A stretch of 64,000 bases of DNA from Vandiemenella viatica. Lineage: Eukaryota > Arthropoda > Insecta > Orthoptera > Morabidae. The notes below the pieces were generated by a model. That model was not told the DNA's origin, made no database searches, and saw nothing but the letters and a program-made list of their open reading frames with translations. Shown piece after piece: positions 58,212 to 64,000 of this stretch. The DNA lies in assembly GCA_031002005.1 (NCBI GenBank), contig JARYHS010013630.1:242489539-242553538 (forward strand). The letters are read 5' to 3'. Position 1 is the stretch's first letter. Each line of letters starts with the position of its first letter. Position numbers and translations under genes: made by a program.

Positions 58212-59356
58212 ACATAGAACACACAGTACATCAACATACTCTAACGAGATTAGCGCTGACACAACTGAGTTGTTTACAGATAATGTACTTTCTAAGATGA
58301 GATTTCGAGGTAGATGTTAGTTTTGTTTTTCATTGTAGAAGATTGACCTGAGAACTTGTTTGAGTAGATATATTTACCCTTGTGTTTTAATAAGATGTAA
58401 CATTGAGAAGACTTGGAGAAGGCGAGATGATGGTTCCTTGCGCCGAGAGAGTTATTTGAAGTTTATGATGATAGGAGGCATACATATACCCCACACTTTT
58501 CACAACAATGATACCCAACATTTATTATATATATATATATCCCCTTACACATGATATGATGGTGAATTTTATACCCCTTTGCATACTAAATGAGAATTAG
58601 AAGACATACTATTCTTCATACACTACAGTTAGACATGACTTACTTCATATACACCTACCTGGGTTTATAGTAATACCCATTTATATCGCATGTAGCGATT
58701 TTATATTTCCCCATATGTAGAACATTTTTCCCTATACTTTTGTCACTATGAACCAGTGTACTGGTTCCTCGCAACTTTGTTGCCACCTACCCCGATTTTG
58801 TCGCAGCAGTGTACTGCTGATAGGAAACTGCGTTTCCACTAGTTTATAAGTTCCTATTTGTATATATTCTATAAAGTTTAAGATTGAAATTTTGAGATAT
58901 TTCTAGTGCTTAGTTTTCATACTACCCTGATTCTTGTTTTCATATTTTTTCTTTAGCGTTAAGTATAGTCCCATTTTGTAAAGCCAGTCCTGGGACTGAT
59001 GTTTTCTTTTCAATATTGTTTCTTTTTTGATTTTGTGGGTACTTCTTATAATGTACAGTCATTGTTCTTCTTAGAACCTGCCCATCTTCGGATGTCGGCA
59101 ATAAGCATAATTTTCTAAGTCTATGTAGTCATTTACTACTATTTTTTTGTTTAGTTCGTAAGTTCCCTTTTTGTATGTTTAGGTTAAGTGTCAAGATATG
59201 ATAGTGCTCACACACGGTGTTTGTTTGTTTTGAATTGTTCGCAGACTGACTGACCGAGGTCCTAGGGGCCACTGCTGTGACAGGAACCCGGGACATGAAT
59301 ACTTCTCGGCAGTTTTAGGGACCTTTTGGTTTATATAAAGCTTTAGCACTACGATC
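58212..59356 (+). repeat. LTR-like segment with hairpin cluster, ending at a mutated primer site
   Basis: The distal part (59240-59356, ACCGAGGTCC...TTCTCGGCAG) is related to 60620-60745. It is followed by TGCGACCGTGAAAGGAC, a primer site with changes. Contains the four-hairpin cluster at 58750-58837. Probably the 3' half of an LTR whose 5' half is 55206-56610, split by the direct-repeat unit. Confidence 0.45.
58750..58837 (+). repeat. Cluster of four perfect short hairpins
   Basis: GAACCAGT-GT-ACTGGTTC (58750-58767), GCAAC-TTT-GTTGC (58771-58783), CAGCAGT-GT-ACTGCTG (58804-58819) and GGAAAC-TGC-GTTTCC (58823-58837). Two share the same GT centre between arms ending in CAGT/ACTG. Partly repeated at 59973-60046 and 60124-60157. 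Confidence 0.8.
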
Positions 59357-59927
59357 TGCGACCGTGAAAGGACTTGGGAAATTAACCCATTGTTGAGCAA
59401 AGTGAACATGACTTGGGTTTTAACCCATGCTGAATAAAGAGTGTGAAAGAGTAGAGATAGGACGTTCAAGTAACGAAAGACAGAAATAGGCAAAGCCTAA
59501 TAATTTTCCGTGAAAAACACATATAATTTTTGTATACACAATTTTGTGCAACATCAGTTTTGTAAAGCATACTCTCTTTTTGTAATTTTATGTATGTGTA
59601 GATATAAGGTGTACTATTCTTTTTTTCTTGTATATTTGGTTCTTTAAAGGTTAACTTGATATTGAGTAATTTGGTTGCATGTTTTGAACTTAATTTCTAT
59701 TCCATACGTGGAATTTTGATTTTTGAGATATGTGAAATTTTGATAGTTTTGAGATTCTTATAGTAATTCAAGGTAAATAAGCTTTTTCAATGTTTGATAT
59801 TGATGATTTAAGAGTGTGAGTGAGTGAAGTTTCAGTATTTTTGTAATAATTTGGTGTGAATGGAGAACAGAGCGACCGCATAGGTTTAGGGAGAGTTTAG
59901 GTTTAGGGTAAGTTTAGTTTTGGGATT
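59357..59927 (+). repeat. Leader copy, near-identical to 54487-55060
   Basis: From ACTTGGGAAATTAACCC onward it matches the leader at 54487 almost base for base, ending at TTTAGTTTTGGGATTT. The purine tract and final ~145 bp are missing. Confidence 0.85.
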
Positions 59928-59972
59928 TACCCACCCTACATGTAGAAGTATTTACCTAGATATTGTCACTAT

Positions 59973-60157
59973 GAACCAGTGTACTGGTTCCTCGCAACTT
60001 TGTTGCCACTAACTACCCCAATTTTGTCGCAGCAGTGTACTGCTGCTTGGAAACTTATAATCTTTCCCTGTCATATTTTTAGCATGGTCAAGTTTTATTT
60101 TTGGGAACTACTCTCACTTCACACAGCAGTGTACTGCTGATTGGAAACTACGTTTCC
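59973..60157 (+). repeat. Second and third hairpin clusters
   Basis: GAACCAGT-GT-ACTGGTTC (59973-59990), GCAAC-TTT-GTTGC (59994-60006), GCAGCAGT-GT-ACTGCTGC (60029-60046). Then CAGCAGT-GT-ACTGCTG (60124-60139) and GGAAAC-TAC-GTTTCC (60143-60157). The last loop is TAC in place of TGC while its stem is unchanged; the third hairpin of the middle copy gains a matching outer G-C pair. Confidence 0.8.
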
Positions 60158-60749
60158 TTATAATTTTTCCCTATACATTCTTAGGATGTTTACTCCCATT
60201 ATGGGGGAATTACTTGGTAAATAATTACAATGCTTTATACTCAGTATTATTATAATAACTTTGTTAAATTGAAGTGATACATTAACTTGGCAAGAACCAA
60301 GTGCAATTTTGTGTTTCTTTACTTTGATATTTTTTACGTATATAAGAATCTTTTGTCATTTTATAACTTTAATCTTAATGCATTATATGAATAATATTTT
60401 CATTTGCTTTTCCTTAACTATTGTAACTACATTCCTTTGCTAAGGAAGATTATTTTACTGTTCCATTTCCCAATAACTTGTGGGAACATTATTGTATTTA
60501 CTAACCTATTGTACATTTACTTTTGTATTTTCATTTAATTTTTCTCTTATGTACATGTTAGTGTTTAAGAACAGTTTGGCCGCCACTAATTCCCACTATT
60601 TTTTTCTGATTTCTATGTTCACAGACAAGCTAGCTGACCGAGTTCCCCAGGCCACTCCTGCTGCGACAGGAACCGGGGAAAATGGACATTTCTCGGCAGA
60701 TCTAGCCATAAGGCTTTTGCTTTGTATAATTTGCGAGCCTTACTGTCAG

Positions 60750-61438
60750 CTCCCGTTACAGGACTTGGGTTTTCACCCATTTTAGGGAGTTCTGTGAATA
60801 GTGTTTAAAGGGAAAGTGGTAGTTTTAAGGCCTAAACAAAAACCAAAACATTATTAAAACAGAGACATTTAGAAAACGAAAGACTTTCCTTACATGGAAT
60901 TGCATAATATTTGTTCAAACAACAATTTTATGTCTATTTTTGTAATATCATACACGCTACTATCTACTTTTCTGAAAACAAAACATGATGTCATTATGTT
61001 AATATTTTTCTTTTCAATGTAATTTTTTGTAATTTGTATTTATAACATTGTTTCGTATTTTGATAATTTGTCTGATATTTTGACAATTTGGTGATTATTT
61101 GTGTTACACATGTTTTATAATTTGTGATCATTTGATATTTTACATCTTTGCTATTTGGTCATAATGGATGACTTTAATAATTTTTCATTTAATATTGATA
61201 CTCAGAGAATGAATGAGTTTTGAGAAACCTTTTTGTAATAATTTTGAGTGAAAAAGTTAAAGATTTGAGATTGTTATAAATAATAATTTTTGCTTTTGAG
61301 TATGAATGGTGGAGAGAACGAACCGAACCGACATGCAATAGTTAATTTCATTTGGGATTTTAAATTTTTCTTTTCATTTTATTTTTCAAGATGTTCAGTT
61401 AGTTTTCTTTCGAAAATAACTTCAATCTTCAGGGGGCA
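60750..61438 (+). other. Leader of outer element, ending in purine tract
   Basis: Starts with a degenerate primer site (CCGTTACAGGACTTGGG). It then matches, in the opposite orientation, parts of the interior 24256-24957 (for example GAGTATGAATGGTGGAGAGA). It ends TTCAGGGGGCA at the final LTR. So the 22231 element and this block belong to one superfamily. Confidence 0.75.
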
Positions 61439-62769
61439 TGTAAGGATCTTGGAATTTTGGCAAATTCTAGTTTTTCTTAGGCGGGACTTAGAAATTTCGA
61501 GAAGTACAATTTTCAACTTTAAGGAATTTCCCTGTAATCTTGCTCACAGTTGTAATTCATTATAAAAATCATTTTAAAGTGTAATTATCATATCGGGAAA
61601 CGTTTGGTTTAAGAGATATTCCCGTTTGTTCAAGTTTTGAAACACGCGATCAGAATAGTGAAATTCTAAGATCTATAATATCTTTAAATCGCGTAGAGCT
61701 ACAACCGATCTTTTATCACCAGCTGTAGTCAGCACTATCCCCGATATTTTGGCAATAAAATTAAGTAATTTGGTAAAGACTAATTAGCGATTTTAATTAA
61801 GAGAAAATAATAAGCTTTTTATATTAAAAGAGATATCAATTTAAATTTTACATCAGTGGATAGCCCTAATTAAGACGATTTCATACATATATGGGTTTTC
61901 ATAAAAAGTTTAAGCATTTGTCCGGAAATTAAGTTTTTGTAAAATAGATTGTCGCAGATTGTTGTGCACGCGCGTAAAAAGTTCTAGAACACTTAGGGAT
62001 TTTACCCAAATTTGAATGTATCACTACGCGGAGTCTTAAACAGCTAAAACATTAAAATTAATTACTCTAAATTTCTCAAGAGACTGCCGTCGGACTTCTA
62101 GTGGATAAGTCCAGATACTATCAAAGTTTAAACATTTTTTATAGTCGGGATCTCCAAATAAATTTCGTACTCTTTGAGCTACGCGGAGGAAAAAGATGTG
62201 ATACATTTGCTGACGTCACTGGTTCTCGTGGTTTCGATAAAAGAGCCGGTCTGTTCTTGCCGGGGGTCTGTTCCGGTCTGTCTGTTCCTGCCTGGCGTCT
62301 GTTTCGGTCTGGCTTTCGTCGCGCTGGTTGTAACTCGCCATGCGGGCTAGTTCAATCATGTTGGACCGTGTCGTGTTATATAGTAACTAACATGAACTTT
62401 TAAATTTACTAAAGGGGTTTCGGTCGGTTAGATTTCTCTCCATAATCTGTAACTTTAGGAACGAGTGTTCGATATGCCTGCTCAACTGTAAATGCAATTT
62501 TGAACTTGTGACTTTGAAGAAAATAAAATTTTGGATTTTTCTAACAGTAAACTTGTGTGCTTTAGTAGTTTGCTCGAACCCTTTTCTAAGTTTGTGGGTA
62601 ACAAATTTAGTGGCGACCTAGGCATGCAGTTGAGTCATCCTGGCTACATGGTCCAATTAAATCAAATCAAATTATTAAGCAAGTATTACTGAGAACTGTG
62701 AATCTACAAGAGTGTAAGTTAAGGCACCAAGGCGATACTAGAGCCCCGGTAGCAGCCTATGTCCTTACA
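61439..62769 (+). repeat. LTR 4, right outer LTR of composite block
   Basis: 1331 bp, nearly identical to LTR 1. Ends CTTACA followed by the target copy CATT. LTR 1 and LTR 4 are the pair expected from a single integration. Confidence 0.9.
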
Positions 62770-62773
62770 CATT

Positions 62774-62971
62774 CCAAACTCTGCCGGTGGGAATTGGTCT
62801 GCCAAAACATTCTGGAGACCAGACACCCTGTGGGCCTATCAGATAGTAGTTGGAAACTGGAATAAATGGTCAAGAGAAATTTATGAACCATATTTACAAA
62901 TAAATAAGTTTTTGGACAAGAAATTTCCATTACTGACTTTCCTTGGTGACTTAAAATATATTGGAAACAAA
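62774..62971 (+). pseudogene. Unrecognised gene, exon half 3' of the LTR insertion
   Basis: 66 codons from PNSAGGNWSAKTFWRPD through WNKWSREIYEPYLQINKF to LGDLKYIGNK, then donor AAA|GTATGT. Tryptophan-rich with a normal codon mix and no stop. In frame with 51628-51711 once the LTR block and one CATT are removed (94 codons in all, phase 0 at both ends). No domain recognised. Confidence 0.5.
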
Positions 62972-63039
62972 GTATGTGCATTCCCTATGTAATATACATT
63001 AGAAATTAACTTTACCTAAGTATAGACATTTGCATCCAG

Positions 63040-63073
63040 GGAGCATTCATTTTCCGATATGAATACTCAGCAG
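63040..63073 (+). CDS. Unrecognised gene, short exon
   Basis: GGAGCATTC... between acceptor TTGCATCCAG and donor CAG|GTAACT; encodes GAFIFRYEYSA plus one base, continuing GNK from the previous exon. Very short, so supported mainly by phase agreement with both neighbours. Confidence 0.4.
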
Positions 63074-63488
63074 GTAACTTCCCATCCAAGATCTGATGCT
63101 GAATTTGAACCAATACTGGTGCCAACTCGGCCACCAAAGGTGGATTGTTCTACCAGGCAAATGACAAAGAAAATAAATATATTTAACAAATTAGTGTATT
63201 TAAAACAATTTGTTTTTGGCAATGTGTTTTTAGAATCAAATAGCAATATTCAAAACATCCAAACTAAGCAGGAAAATTAATATTAATTCGATAAAGGATA
63301 CAGAAAATAAACTCCACTTACAAAAGCTAAAAATAGGAGGGACATACAGTCAAAAAAAAGTTTAATTACATAAAAAAAAATCATGAAATAGTGACCGCTT
63401 AATGAGTGAGAGAACACACATTTCAAGTTTCCATAGTTAATCCTAAAACATGAGTAAAAGAATTTTTCTATTAATTCTTGGATTTCAG

Positions 63489-63766
63489 GTTACTGTCAAG
63501 CAATGAACATCTGCAAATATTACAACTGCAACAACCCTAGTAATTATGTGTCATCTCATCCTCATTTTGGTGACAATACACTTATGCAATGTGTAGCGAC
63601 AATATTGTCAGGTCGAATTACACACTCAGCGACTTCTTTGAAAATAAAAACACTGTCCTTCGTCTTGAATCCCAGTGCGTCCAGGAAGATGGTTGGCATG
63701 TTTATGAACTGAAACGTCAGGGTACTATCTTGTTTTATGTCAGCTTCCGCACCACACCAGTTAGAG
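63489..63766 (+). CDS. Unrecognised gene, Cys-rich exon with a frame change
   Basis: Acceptor TTGGATTTCAG; the frame reads GYCQAMNICKYYNCNNPSNY, then HFGDNTLMQC. The coding-like text then moves to another frame at about 63585-63595 (DNIVRSNYTLSDFF, later ECVQ-like QCVQEDGWHVYELKRQG and FYVSFRTTPVRG) and ends at AGAG|GTATGT. NYT is a glycosylation-type site, and the cysteines suggest an extracellular or lumenal protein. One missing base would explain the shift: an assembly error or a disabling mutation. Later exons are not resolved before the window ends. Confidence 0.45.
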
Positions 63767-64000
63767 GTATGTATTCTACAACATGATCATGCAGGATCAG
63801 ACAGTATGCAGATATGTAGTCTGGGAAATTCTCACTGTTATCAAATTCCATATGTATATCCACAGGTCCAGTCTAACCTGTTTCATTTTGTTTTGAACAG
63901 TCAATTACAACTAGAGGTGCAGTTGCAACAAATTCTTCAGGTTTTAGTAGTGGTGAGGGACGATCATGTTCATAGCAAGACTGGTTGAATCTTGCATACT
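63767..64000 (+). other. Downstream flank; possible further exon not resolved
   Basis: An acceptor-like TATCCACAG at about 63865 is followed by an open frame (VQSNLFHFVLNSQLQLEV...) to a possible donor near 63987. Its phase does not fit the preceding exon cleanly, so it is not called. Confidence 0.25.

Larger units (their letters stand above)
51712..62769 (+). mobile_element. Composite LTR-retrotransposon block, 11.06 kb
   Basis: Outer LTRs 51712-53056 and 61439-62769 share ends TGTAAGGATCTTGG...CCTTACA. CATT lies directly outside both (51708-51711, 62770-62773), so the entire block behaves as one insertion. Inside are a third LTR (53170-54486), several leader copies beginning at the tRNA-Arg primer site, a diverged LTR-like segment, a separate direct-repeat unit (56614-58211) and a hairpin cluster. 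No gag, protease, RT or integrase is recognisable anywhere, so mobilisation must have been in trans. Confidence 0.85.

Noticed and set aside
62757..62981. 74-codon minus-strand ORF opposite the candidate exon
   Set aside because: Runs across the LTR edge and lacks the splice-phase support that the plus-strand reading has.

Overview
This window is repeat-dominated nuclear DNA from an arthropod, probably an insect, with very low gene density. The animal assignment rests on spliced exons of an AP-4 complex epsilon adaptin, and on a transposon mix typical of arthropods: tRNA-derived SINEs, CR1- and Jockey-like LINEs, Penelope-like elements with a GIY-YIG endonuclease, mariner and DUF4817-type Tc1/mariner transposases, a BED-finger hAT, and gypsy-like LTR elements primed by tRNA-Arg. 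The species cannot be fixed from the sequence. There is no bacterial-style operon, CRISPR array or rRNA. Small homopolymer indels between duplicate copies suggest a somewhat noisy assembly.

Layout. 1-4643 is a tandem array of about 150/310 bp units followed by a long-TIR MITE; it is repeated almost exactly at 46187-50850 and abuts a gap of exactly 1000 Ns (4644-5643). 5644-12440 holds SINEs, a 1.8 kb long-TIR element and two tandem-repeat families. 12541-13815 is an inverted pair of Penelope-like ends around a GIY-YIG domain, next to a dead DUF4817 transposase. 15045-17810 is the first array family in reverse orientation, carrying a foldback MITE that itself carries a SINE. 19009-20434 is a hAT remnant inserted in an older coding remnant. 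22098-28105 is a Jockey-like LINE fragment split by a 4.76 kb LTR element and by a SINE. 29604-33640 is a decayed CR1-type LINE.

The best host gene is AP-4 epsilon (AP4E1) on the minus strand. Three exons (44659-44874, 44205-44585, 34412-35102) join in compatible phase. A 9.1 kb intron holds a Penelope element, a mariner, a SINE and a CR1 tail. The second exon carries a one-base frameshift.

The right end is the most unusual part. Candidate exons of an unrecognised plus-strand gene lie at 51358-51498, 51628-51711, 62774-62971, 63040-63073 and 63489-63766. An 11 kb composite LTR block (51712-62769, 4 bp target duplication CATT) separates 51711 from 62774, and removing it with one target copy restores one open exon. 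The block contains repeated LTRs, repeated leader segments, a separate direct-repeat unit with an exon-like ORF, and an iterated cluster of perfect short hairpins.
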